A model generated the notes under the pieces. It had not been told where the DNA came from, searched no databases, and saw only the letters and a program-made list of their open reading frames with translations. Position numbers and translations under genes: made by a program. From contig JAZKSG010000052.1 in assembly GCA_036626215.1 (NCBI GenBank), positions 1 to 6,646 of the forward strand: a stretch of 6,646 nt of DNA. The letters run 5' to 3'. Origin of the DNA: JAZKSG01 sp036626215. GTDB taxonomy: Archaea > Thermoplasmatota > E2 > DHVEG-1. Below, one piece after another: positions 1-5,647 of this stretch; within the stretch, counting starts at the first letter, position 1; each line of letters begins with the position of its first letter.

Positions 1-53
1 ACTATAAGTAGGATTAGTAGTATTCCTAATGCTATTGTTCCCTTTCTCGACAT
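1..53 (-). CDS. Partial 5' end of a membrane-anchored or exported protein
   Basis: Only the first 17 codons and part of an eighteenth are present; the gene leaves the window at the left edge. The reading is MSRKGTIALGILLILLI, a short basic N-terminus followed by an uninterrupted hydrophobic stretch. This is the form of a signal peptide or N-terminal membrane anchor. A GGAGAG Shine-Dalgarno (plus-strand 61-66) lies 7 nt before the ATG, which supports a real start. The gene is divergent from the cysteine desulfurase. No family can be assigned from so few residues, and no lipobox is visible in the part seen. Confidence 0.6.
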   Translation of the reverse strand, partial: MSRKGTIALGILLILLI

Positions 54-120
54 TGCATTTCTCTCCGACAAATAATTTTTAAATTTGTGAAATATTTATT
101 TACAATTATTAATTGTTTAT

Positions 121-135
121 AATAATATAAAAGTT
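121..135 (-). promoter_or_regulatory. Possible BRE/TATA box of the left-edge gene
   Basis: On the minus strand this reads AACTTTTATATTATT, a good match to an archaeal TATA box with an A-rich upstream flank. It would give a leader of about 45 nt before the ATG at 53. A second AT-rich box, AATAAATATTTC at plus-strand 89-100, is an alternative that would give a much shorter leader. The gap is AT-rich throughout, so either match could be chance. Confidence 0.35.
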
Positions 136-162
136 TTGCGTAAAAATTGGGGTAAAAAAGCA

Positions 163-178
163 AATAAATAGTATAATA
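163..178 (+). promoter_or_regulatory. Possible TATA box of the cysteine desulfurase gene
   Basis: The stretch AATAAATAGTATAATA is TATA-like and is preceded by an A-rich, BRE-like run (154-159). Archaeal spacing would put the transcript start near 195-203 and give a leader of roughly 35 nt. TATAAT at 172-177 would also fit a bacterial -10 box, with a weak TTGGGG at 148-153 as -35. The element therefore does not by itself settle the domain of life. Confidence 0.35.
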
Positions 179-180
179 GG

Positions 181-217
181 CTTCGTAAACTATTAGAATA
201 GAGAGGACATAACGAAG
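181..217 (+). promoter_or_regulatory. Dyad element ahead of the desulfurase gene (operator or leader hairpin)
   Basis: CTTCGT at 181-186 is perfectly complementary to ACGAAG at 212-217. Nested inside is a second dyad, CTATT-AG-AATAG at 190-201. The element lies between the putative TATA box and the Shine-Dalgarno and spans the expected transcript start. It would suit a dimeric repressor site better than a stable RNA hairpin, since the outer loop is 25 nt and the inner loop only 2 nt. Function is unknown. Iron or sulfur control would be plausible for this gene but is not shown by the sequence. Confidence 0.3.
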
Positions 218-221
218 ATTT

Positions 222-238
222 AGGGGGCAAATAGATTG
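222..238 (+). promoter_or_regulatory. Shine-Dalgarno and TTG start of the desulfurase gene
   Basis: AGGGGG at 222-227 is followed by an 8-nt spacer and TTG at 236-238. An in-frame TAG stop at 221-223 excludes any start further upstream. The encoded N-terminus (MKKIYLDYAATTP) begins exactly where this family usually begins. The start is therefore well fixed despite the rare codon, which may lower translation. Confidence 0.8.
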
Positions 239-1405
239 AAAAAAATTTATTTAGATTATGCAGCAACAACTCCTTGTGACCCTGAAGTAACAAAAACTAT
301 GCAGCCATATTTTACCAAATATTTTGGCAATGCATCCTCATTACATTCTTTTGGATCAAAAGCAAGCGAAGCACTTAAAAAATCACGAGAAAGAGTTGCA
401 GAAATACTAAATGCATCTCCTGAAGAAATAGTATTCACAAGTGGAGGTACAGAAGCAGATAACCTTGCTATAAAAGGAATTGCATATCAAAATAAAAACA
501 AAAGAAGGAGACAAGGCCCTCACATTATAACTTCTTCTATAGAACATCCAGCGGTTTTAGAAACATGTAAACATCTAGAGAAGCAAGGGTTCAAAATAAA
601 ATATCTAAAAGTAGATCAACATGGATTAGTAGATCTAGAAGAATTAGAGAAATCGATAAACGAAAACACTTTCCTCATAACTATAATGTTTGCTAATAAC
701 GAAATCGGTACAATACAACCTATCAAAAAAATAGGGGAAATAGCAAAAGAAAACGATGTAACTTTTCATACAGATGCAGTACAAGCAATAGGGAAAACAT
801 CTATCGATGTGGAAAAAATGAATATAGATATGTTGTCGATTTCTTCACATAAAATCTATGGTCCAAAAGGAGTAGGAGCGTTATACCTCAAAAAGGGAAC
901 CAAAATCGCTCCATTGTTTCATGGCGGTGGACACGAAAACGGTTTGAGGAGCAGCACTGAAAACATACCAGGCATCGTTGGGTTAGGAAAAGCATGTGAG
1001 TTGGCTAAAAAACGGATAAAAAAAGACAGTCAACACATGAAGAAACTGAGAGATAAATTGATTGAAGAGATATCAAACATAGAAGAAAGTTATCTTAACG
1101 GCCATCCTGATAAACGTCTGGTTAATAACATCCATTTCTATTTTACAGCGGTAGAAGGAGAATCTTTGATTTTAAAATTAGATGACAAAAATATTGCTGC
1201 TTCAACTGGTTCAGCATGTTCTTCTAAAAAGCTACAAGCATCTCATGTATTGTTGGCTTTGGGTTTGAAACCTGAGCAGGCTCATGGCTCTCTTCGTTTA
1301 TCTTTAGGTAGAAAAAATACTATGGAGGAAATCAACTATGTTTTGGAAATTTTACCTGATATTGTTGAGCAACTAAGAGAGATGTCTCCACTTTGGAAAA
1401 AATAA
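236..1405 (+). CDS. iscS: Cysteine desulfurase, IscS/NifS class (group I)
   Basis: This PLP enzyme takes sulfur from L-cysteine, giving alanine and an enzyme persulfide that supplies Fe-S cluster assembly and sulfur transfer in the cytosol. The 389-residue protein has the family motifs in order: YLDYAATTP (5-13), SGGTEADNLAIKG (69-81), His104, ANNEIGT (153-159), HTDAVQAIGK with Asp180 and Gln183, SSHK with PLP lysine Lys206, HGGGHENGLRSSTEN (229-243) and GSACSSKKLQASH with catalytic Cys328. His104, Asp180, Gln183, Lys206 and Cys328 fall at the E. coli IscS numbers. The protein stops at SPLWKK, so it lacks the C-terminal tail of about 15 residues found in E. coli IscS after SPLW, a region involved in scaffold contact. 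No iscU-type scaffold gene lies in the window. It is transcribed alone and convergent with the zinc-finger gene. NifS versus IscS naming is arbitrary here; the activity call is firm. Confidence 0.95.
   Translation: MKKIYLDYAATTPCDPEVTKTMQPYFTKYFGNASSLHSFGSKASEALKKSRERVAEILNASPEEIVFTSGGTEADNLAIKGIAYQNKNKRRRQGPHIITSSIEHPAVLETCKHLEKQGFKIKYLKVDQHGLVDLEELEKSINENTFLITIMFANNEIGTIQPIKKIGEIAKENDVTFHTDAVQAIGKTSIDVEKMNIDMLSISSHKIYGPKGVGALYLKKGTKIAPLFHGGGHENGLRSSTENIPGIVGLGKACELAKKRIKKDSQHMKKLRDKLIEEISNIEESYLNGHPDKRLVNNIHFYFTAVEGESLILKLDDKNIAASTGSACSSKKLQASHVLLALGLKPEQAHGSLRLSLGRKNTMEEINYVLEILPDIVEQLREMSPLWKK
1397..1402 (-). terminator. Short T-tract after the minus-strand gene run
   Basis: Six A on the plus strand give a T6 tract on the minus strand, starting 9 nt past the zinc-finger stop codon. 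It overlaps the last codons of the convergent desulfurase. It is weaker than the plus-strand tracts and could be only the lysine codons of the desulfurase. Confidence 0.3.
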
Positions 1406-1438
1406 TTTTTTTAATCCTCCAACGGCTTCTTTTTTTTT
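1406..1438 (+). terminator. T-tract termination region after the desulfurase gene
   Basis: A run of 7 T (1406-1412) directly follows the TAA stop and a run of 9 T lies at 1430-1438. U-rich tracts downstream of stops are the usual intrinsic termination signal in archaea. The second tract lies inside the 3' end of the convergent zinc-finger gene, so the two transcription units overlap slightly at their ends. Confidence 0.5.
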
Positions 1439-1587
1439 AATATTATTAATTTTCCTTTTCTATTATGTTCACGGTTGATGTGTTGTCTTCCTGATCGTTT
1501 AGCTTTCCAACTGCTCTGCCATCTTTTTCCGATAGCCCCACATATAGAGCATTTCCATTTTTTTAGAAGTTTAATCTTTGAACCCAT
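1411..1587 (-). CDS. Small basic C2H2-like zinc-finger protein
   Basis: A 58-residue, strongly basic protein with one putative zinc site: Cys13-x2-Cys16, then His36-x4-His41 (CSIC ... HINREH). The 19-residue spacing between the pairs is longer than in the classic eukaryotic finger (about 12). Residues between are rich in Arg, Lys, Trp and Ser, and the end is lysine-rich, which suits nucleic-acid binding (inference). The frame is open further upstream to 1782, but that would overlap the DUF389 gene by over 100 nt and add sequence without any domain. The ATG at 1587, with a GAGG (plus-strand 1601-1604) 13 nt upstream, is preferred. It lies 89 nt after the DUF389 gene on the same strand and may be its last cistron. 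No named family is recognised; it could be a small regulator or a ribosome-associated factor. Confidence 0.6.
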   Translation of the reverse strand: MGSKIKLLKKWKCSICGAIGKRWQSSWKAKRSGRQHINREHNRKGKLIILKKKKPLED

Positions 1588-1676
1588 TTTTATGTCAGAT
1601 CCTCGTTGTAAGAAATGATAGTTAGTTAAAAATGATTGGAAAATGTTCGGAAAGTTCCAAACTATTAGAAAAAAAT
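1588..1676 (-). other. Gap between DUF389 and zinc-finger genes
   Basis: This 89-nt gap has, reading the minus strand, a T7 tract (plus-strand 1669-1675) right after the DUF389 stop. This could be a partial terminator. There is a small dyad GGAA-AG-TTCC (1649-1658), then AT-rich sequence without a convincing TATA box. The zinc-finger gene may be read through from upstream or have a weak promoter of its own. Confidence 0.3.
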
Positions 1677-2663
1677 TTAATGGGTGTAAAGGTAGATTGA
1701 TGCAGTTAATACTACTAAAAACAAAATCCAGATTGCTATTGCTCTGATTACTGTTCTTTTTGCTTTCTTTTTTTCCCACCACCTCCGGGGTGATATACCC
1801 TGAATTATAAAGGTTAATACCCCTGCAAGATTGATACCTACCATGTTTACTAGGAATAGAAGAAAAGCTCCGATTGATTCATTCCATAAACCTTTACCTA
1901 TTAGGAGTCCACTGGTTACAAGAGGTGGAAGTAACGCCACTGCTACCATTACTCCAACGAGGGATTGAGATATTCCTCTGGTAAATGATAAGGATCCTGC
2001 TACACCTGCCGCTAATGCTAGTAGCATATACATCATGTTTATTTCTGTTCTAAAAAGAGGTTCTGCAGCAGATGATTCTGCTGTGAAAAAAAGCCCGAAG
2101 AGTATACCTATCAATATAGCTGCTGTATAACCTATAATTGCTGTAATAATTGCGTTTTTAGCTAGTTTGGAATCAGCGAGTGTGGTAGATAGAGATAAAG
2201 CCATACTAGGGCTTAGCATTGGAGCTATAACCATTGAGCCTATTATGACTGGTATGTTGTTGTAGAGTATACCTATAGCAGCTACTACGGATGCAAGTGT
2301 TATCAACACGAAATATGTTTTGGATAACTCGACGTCGTTGCATGTTTCTTGGTAGATTTCTTCTATCCAGACTCTTTCTTTGGTTTTTTCCTCTTCTTCT
2401 CTGATTTCTTCTTTATCTGGACGAGGTGTTGATGCTTCTACATCTAAAACGATAATTCTAAAGTTTTTACTGTCTGAAAAATTGTCTTCTAATTTTTCGA
2501 TAGCTGGTTCTGTTTGCTCAGAATCAATTAAAATTTTGGTGAAAATGGTTTCATCAGACAGTTTTTCCTGCCATATACCATATATAGTTACTTTATTCAG
2601 AAGTTTCTCTATTTTCTCTTGTTTCTCAGTTAAACCGTAGACTTCGAGTAGTCTTAAATCCAT
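1677..2663 (-). CDS. DUF389 family membrane protein (TIGR00341-like)
   Basis: A 328-residue protein of a widespread, functionally uncharacterised membrane family. Residues 1-78 form a soluble alpha/beta domain. An acidic, charged linker follows (80-110, rich in Glu). The membrane core (about 117-290) holds the typical motifs: NNIPVIIGSMVIAPMLSPSM (135-154), VMVAVALLPPLVTSG (238-252) and NMVGINLAGVLTF (273-285). A last helix spans 305-326 after a basic loop (RRWWEKKKAKR). About seven helices are expected. The start ATG is preceded by AAGGAG (plus-strand 2675-2680), embedded in the last codons of the gene upstream, whose stop is only 6 nt away, so the two are co-translated. Transport or signalling has been guessed for DUF389 proteins, but the sequence gives no substrate. 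The family assignment is from memory of its motifs and is quite firm. Confidence 0.85.
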   Translation of the reverse strand: MDLRLLEVYGLTEKQEKIEKLLNKVTIYGIWQEKLSDETIFTKILIDSEQTEPAIEKLEDNFSDSKNFRIIVLDVEASTPRPDKEEIREEEEKTKERVWIEEIYQETCNDVELSKTYFVLITLASVVAAIGILYNNIPVIIGSMVIAPMLSPSMALSLSTTLADSKLAKNAIITAIIGYTAAILIGILFGLFFTAESSAAEPLFRTEINMMYMLLALAAGVAGSLSFTRGISQSLVGVMVAVALLPPLVTSGLLIGKGLWNESIGAFLLFLVNMVGINLAGVLTFIIQGISPRRWWEKKKAKRTVIRAIAIWILFLVVLTASIYLYTH

Positions 2664-2669
2664 ATTTTT

Positions 2670-3329
2670 TTATTCTCCTTTTTCTTCTTTTTTCCGATGG
2701 ATCAAGGCTTCATCTATTTGTTTCCCCATCTTATCTGTCATTTCATCGAATTCTCCACTTTTTATTAGTCTTACACCGATTATAGCTACGATTATTCCTG
2801 CTATGGTATCTGCTCCAAGGTTTTTCATCAGGAGATCGTTGGTCATGTAATAGTAGTATCCTGATATGTTCAACCATTTTATAAACTCGAGTATTACTCC
2901 TACTGACATGGTTGCGATTACTACTACGAAACCCATGGCGTATTTATCCATTTTTAAGCCTTCCCAGTATTCATCTAAGATATATATAAACGCCAAACCT
3001 ATGAATGCTACCAACAGAGAAATGAAGAAGCGTGTTAAAAGTTCGTATCCTGGGATGATGTAGTAATAATCCAGTAGTCTTCCGCACATGTGTAGAGATA
3101 CTACTGCGGCTATAAGAAAATCAAAAATCCATGGAAGCGTGATTTCTACATCACGTTTTAGTATAGTAGGCAGAATACTTATGAAGATACCTATAAAGGT
3201 CCCTACAACCCATGTATAATCTTTCTTCCAAAACGCCAATATCAGAGATATAACCATTAAGATTCTGAGTACGAACGACCAGCTGAAACATTTTTTTAAA
3301 CAAAAGTTGTTGTTTTTGTTGGATGTCAT
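2670..3329 (-). CDS. Divergent YjdF/DUF2238-like membrane protein, third paralog
   Basis: A 219-residue protein with about six membrane helices and a charged cytoplasmic-type tail. It is clearly homologous to the gene just upstream: both contain MDKYAMGF and share FDEMTD..GKQID in the tail. Yet it has lost most of the polar residues conserved in the other two copies. The conserved His of THF is Arg100. In the WE..E motif Trp is Leu147 and the second Glu is Lys151. The Asp after it is Ile155, and one Asp of the D...D...D series is Asn170. His80, Glu148 and Asp174 remain. The start overlaps the upstream stop (ATGA) and has an AAGGTGA Shine-Dalgarno (plus-strand 3336-3342) 6 nt away, so translation is coupled. 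It could be a structural partner of the upstream protein. Function is unknown. Confidence 0.75.
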   Translation of the reverse strand: MTSNKNNNFCLKKCFSWSFVLRILMVISLILAFWKKDYTWVVGTFIGIFISILPTILKRDVEITLPWIFDFLIAAVVSLHMCGRLLDYYYIIPGYELLTRFFISLLVAFIGLAFIYILDEYWEGLKMDKYAMGFVVVIATMSVGVILEFIKWLNISGYYYYMTNDLLMKNLGADTIAGIIVAIIGVRLIKSGEFDEMTDKMGKQIDEALIHRKKEEKGE

Positions 3330-3985
3330 TGTTTTTCACCTTCTTGGGTTTTATCTCGTTTTATAATTTTTTTATCTATTTGTTTCCCTAGCTCATCTGT
3401 CATTTCGTCGAAAGATCCTTTTTTAATCATGTTTATACCTAAAGCCGCCATCACAACACCTGCTATTGTATCTATAAAAAGATCTTTTATGGTATCGGTA
3501 TAACCCCACTGTTCATGTGTAAGAAAAATTACGTCGGTAATCCACTCGTTCAACTCCCATACAACACCCATAGAGATTGTGAATAATACCACAAGGAAAC
3601 CCATGGCGTATTTATCCATGATGAGACCATCCCAGTATACATGCAATATGTATATTATGACAAAAGCGAGGAATGCTATCAGAAACGATGAAACAAAATG
3701 TGTAAGAACATCATAATAAGGAATATCTCGATATGCATTAAGGATTCCACCACCTATATGTAGTATTAAAGCTACCGCGATTAACAAATCAAGAAATAAA
3801 GGTAGTGTCATCTGATAGTTTCTTTTTAGGATAGCTGGAACAAAACTAACTATTAATCCTACGCTGGCTCCAAAAATCCATTCCCAATGGGTTTTGTATA
3901 TAGAGATTATAAGTAGGATTATAAGTAAGGTTTTGAAGAAATATGATAAAATTACTCCCCAGGTTTTGTAAGCTGATCTATCCAT
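3326..3985 (-). CDS. YjdF/DUF2238-like membrane protein, second paralog
   Basis: A 219-residue protein with about six predicted helices (roughly 13-30, 34-51, 60-80, 95-114, 127-146, 166-186) and a soluble tail of about 30 residues. Conserved polar residues in or near the helices are His76, Asp92, His96, Trp143, Glu144, Glu147, Asp151, Asp164, Asp168 and Asp172. All but Asp92 occur at the same numbers in the first paralog, so the two align without gaps. The spread of His, Glu and Asp resembles the YjdF/DUF2238 family, which has no established activity; a membrane-embedded metal or polar active site is inference. An in-frame stop upstream and GGGGGAGAG 12 nt before the ATG support the start. 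It follows the first paralog after 45 nt and overlaps the third by 4 nt. The family name is less certain than the paralogy. Confidence 0.8.
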   Translation of the reverse strand: MDRSAYKTWGVILSYFFKTLLIILLIISIYKTHWEWIFGASVGLIVSFVPAILKRNYQMTLPLFLDLLIAVALILHIGGGILNAYRDIPYYDVLTHFVSSFLIAFLAFVIIYILHVYWDGLIMDKYAMGFLVVLFTISMGVVWELNEWITDVIFLTHEQWGYTDTIKDLFIDTIAGVVMAALGINMIKKGSFDEMTDELGKQIDKKIIKRDKTQEGEKQ

Positions 3986-4030
3986 GTTTTTGTTAAACTC
4001 TCCCCCTTATTTTCTAATGCCATAATTTGT

Positions 4031-4660
4031 TTAACCATTTATAATCGCTTTGATATAACTATTTATTTCTTCTGTCATCTTTTTGAAGACGTCCACTTCT
4101 ATCAATCTGAAACTCAACATTGCAATAAATGTTCCTCCAAGGGTATCTGCAAATAAATCACCCATGGTGTCAACCAGACTAGGCTGAGTTTGCAATCCAA
4201 AAACTAAATCGGTAGTAAATTCTAAAAACTCCCATATCACTCCGAACGCCATGGTGAAGGCAATCAATGTAATAGCTATCCAGCTCTTATTTAACATTAC
4301 TTCATCATGATGACGGTTTACAATGTATAAAACTATGAGGAACAAAAAAGCGAGAACTGCAGCAGAGAAAAAATGTGTGAACTTGTTGTAGATAGGAAAA
4401 TATTCACATATGTTGAATACACCAGCCCCTATATGGAATATTAAAGCTGTGGAAACCAGTAGATCTAACAACCAGGGTGTTGGAAGATTTAAAAAATGTT
4501 TTAGAAAAAACGGTGTTAAACTAACGATTAACATTATGAAACCGCTGATTATCCATACTACATCTTTTTTTATTACAGCGGCAACAAACAATGCAACCAA
4601 AATTAGTTTAAGTGTAAATGAAAAAAAATTCACTATTTTTAATTTGTTTTTCTCTTCCAT
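4031..4660 (-). CDS. YjdF/DUF2238-like membrane protein, first paralog
   Basis: First gene of the minus-strand run, 209 residues, about six membrane helices. It carries His76, His96 (THFFS), Trp143-Glu144, Glu147, Asp151, Asp164-Thr165, Asp168 and Asp172-Thr173, matching the second paralog position for position. It differs in a shorter tail: VFKKMTEEINSYIKAI replaces the longer FDEMTD..GKQID tail, and MDKYAMGF is replaced by LNKSWIAI. This makes it the most distant of the three in the tail and central loop, though it keeps the full polar set. The ATG is preceded by AGGAAG (plus-strand 4675-4680) at a rather long spacing of 14 nt. Length fits the DUF2238 family (about 200 residues). The biochemical role is unknown; a VanZ-like or other integral membrane family is an alternative. 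Confidence 0.78.
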   Translation of the reverse strand: MEEKNKLKIVNFFSFTLKLILVALFVAAVIKKDVVWIISGFIMLIVSLTPFFLKHFLNLPTPWLLDLLVSTALIFHIGAGVFNICEYFPIYNKFTHFFSAAVLAFLFLIVLYIVNRHHDEVMLNKSWIAITLIAFTMAFGVIWEFLEFTTDLVFGLQTQPSLVDTMGDLFADTLGGTFIAMLSFRLIEVDVFKKMTEEINSYIKAIING

Positions 4661-4707
4661 AATATGATGTATATCTTCCTTTTTTGGAAAGGAAACAAAT
4701 AAGAAGA

Positions 4708-4720
4708 GTTATTAAAGTTT
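4708..4720 (-). promoter_or_regulatory. Possible BRE/TATA box of the minus-strand gene run
   Basis: The minus strand reads AAACTTTAATAAC, close to the AACTTTTATA element before the left-edge gene. Normal archaeal spacing puts the transcript start near 4683, about 20-25 nt before the ATG and just upstream of the Shine-Dalgarno. It is the best candidate promoter for the paralog-DUF389 operon. Confidence 0.4.
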
Positions 4721-4740
4721 TAGTTAAAATCTAAAGATAC

Positions 4741-4749
4741 ATTAATATA
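4741..4749 (+). promoter_or_regulatory. Possible TATA box of the MscS gene
   Basis: ATTAATATA is the best TATA-like stretch in the gap. It would place the transcript start near 4770, just ahead of the Shine-Dalgarno, for a leader of about 25 nt. It sits about 20 bp from the divergent box, so regulation of the two units could interact. Confidence 0.4.
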
Positions 4750-4775
4750 CCTGTGTTAGATTAAACTGTAAAAAA

Positions 4776-4785
4776 GTGGAGGAGG
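4776..4785 (+). promoter_or_regulatory. Very strong Shine-Dalgarno of the MscS gene
   Basis: GTGGAGGAGG, 9 nt before the ATG, is the strongest ribosome binding site in the window and implies high translation. It contains two overlapping GGAGG-like cores. Confidence 0.75.
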
Positions 4786-4794
4786 CAAAAAAAT

Positions 4795-5619
4795 ATGAAT
4801 GTTTCAAGTTTTTTAGGTATACTAGAGAGTAAAATCCCGTTTTTAGATATAACTATTGGAAGCATCCTTATCGCCGTTATAACTATCATAATAGGTTATA
4901 TCGTTGCTGTAATTGTTAGCAAATATTTAGCCCGTGTTATGTCTAAAGCAGACATGTCTGGTATTTTAGTAGGTTTCACTACTAAAGTTTTTAAAATTTT
5001 GATTATAATTTTTTCTATAGCTGCAGCTATTGGTTTTTTAGGTGTAGATGTTGGTGCAGCAATAATAAGTATATCCGTAGTTTCAGGTTTCGTTATAGGT
5101 TTTGCATTCCAGGAAACATTAGGTAATCTCGCTGCGGGTTTTATGATCGCTGTTGTTAAGCCATTCAAAAAAGATGATTTTGTACAAGTATCAGATATAC
5201 TTGGTAGAGTAGAAAGCGTAGGAGCCAGTGTCACCACATTGGTTACATATGATAACAAAAAAGTGGTTGTTCCCAATTCTAATATATGGGGGAATCCTGT
5301 AACAAACTATACTGCCTTTGATAAAAGAATGATCGATATGACTATTGGTATCGGATATGGCGACGATATGAATAAAGCTATCAAAATTGTTATGAAACTA
5401 CTTAAAGGACATCCTAATGTGCTCGAGAATCCATCTCCGATGGTTGCTGTAAATGAGTTAGGTGATTCAAGTGTGAACCTAATCGTTCGTCCGTGGACTA
5501 AAACTGGTGATTATTGGTCTACAAAAAGAGAACTAACTCAGCAGATAAAAGAAGCGTTTGATGAGGAGGGAATAAGTATTCCATTCCCTCAGAGAGATAT
5601 CCATATGATAAAGGAATAG
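4795..5619 (+). CDS. mscS: Small-conductance mechanosensitive channel, MscS family
   Basis: A 274-residue channel that opens under membrane tension and releases solutes during hypo-osmotic shock. Three helices are visible: TM1 about 18-42, TM2 about 58-82 and the pore helix TM3 about 86-121. TM3 is rich in Gly and Ala and carries FQETLGNLAAG (105-115), equivalent to LQGSLSNLAAG of E. coli MscS, followed by VKPFKKDDFV. The cytoplasmic beta domain follows (GRVESVGASVTTLVTYDNKK, then VVVPNSNIWGNPVTNY). The alpha/beta end closes with IPFPQRDIH (262-270). Length is close to the 286 residues of E. coli MscS, so this is the minimal type without extra domains. It diverges from the membrane-paralog operon and converges on corA, with 11 nt between the stops. 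Confidence 0.95.
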   Translation: MNVSSFLGILESKIPFLDITIGSILIAVITIIIGYIVAVIVSKYLARVMSKADMSGILVGFTTKVFKILIIIFSIAAAIGFLGVDVGAAIISISVVSGFVIGFAFQETLGNLAAGFMIAVVKPFKKDDFVQVSDILGRVESVGASVTTLVTYDNKKVVVPNSNIWGNPVTNYTAFDKRMIDMTIGIGYGDDMNKAIKIVMKLLKGHPNVLENPSPMVAVNELGDSSVNLIVRPWTKTGDYWSTKRELTQQIKEAFDEEGISIPFPQRDIHMIKE

Positions 5620-5647
5620 AAAAGATGGTTTTAAAGCCATTCTTTTC
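5619..5647. terminator. Hairpin shared by the convergent mscS and corA ends
   Basis: GAAAAGATGG (5619-5628) pairs with CCAT(T)CTTTTC (5637-5647). This makes a 10-bp stem with one bulged T and an 8-nt loop. The 5' arm starts at the last base of the mscS stop codon, and the corA stop (5631-5633) lies in the loop. It can fold on either strand, so it may end or stabilise both transcripts. No long U-run follows on either side, which makes it atypical for an intrinsic terminator. Confidence 0.45.

Noticed and set aside
187..1670. 12-mer AAACTATTAGAA present at 187-198 and 1659-1670, both in gaps between genes
   Set aside because: In an AT-rich window of this size a few shared 12-mers are expected by chance, and the flanks do not match.
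1588..1782. N-terminal extension of the zinc-finger gene to an ATG at 1782
   Set aside because: It would overlap the DUF389 gene by over 100 nt in another frame, adds no recognisable domain, and the ATG at 1587 already starts just before the finger.
2380..2640. Plus-strand frame of 86 codons opposite DUF389, and similar frames opposite the other membrane genes
   Set aside because: They are antisense shadows of genes with clear family motifs; their serine-rich composition reflects the complement of acidic and hydrophobic codons.
1..3920. 14-mer TATAAGTAGGATTA at 3-16 and 3907-3920
   Set aside because: Both copies are minus-strand codons for hydrophobic Ile/Leu runs in membrane segments; codon bias explains the match.
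3954..4022. A 23-codon frame on the minus strand (MALENKGESLTKTW...) overlapping the start of the second paralog
   Set aside because: There is no Shine-Dalgarno before its ATG, it is very short, and most of it lies in the wrong frame of a well-supported gene.
4672..4696. Possible hairpin CTTCC-TTTTTT-GGAAAGG ahead of the first paralog
   Set aside because: Only about 4 bp pair well around a T-rich loop, too weak to call a terminator or riboswitch.
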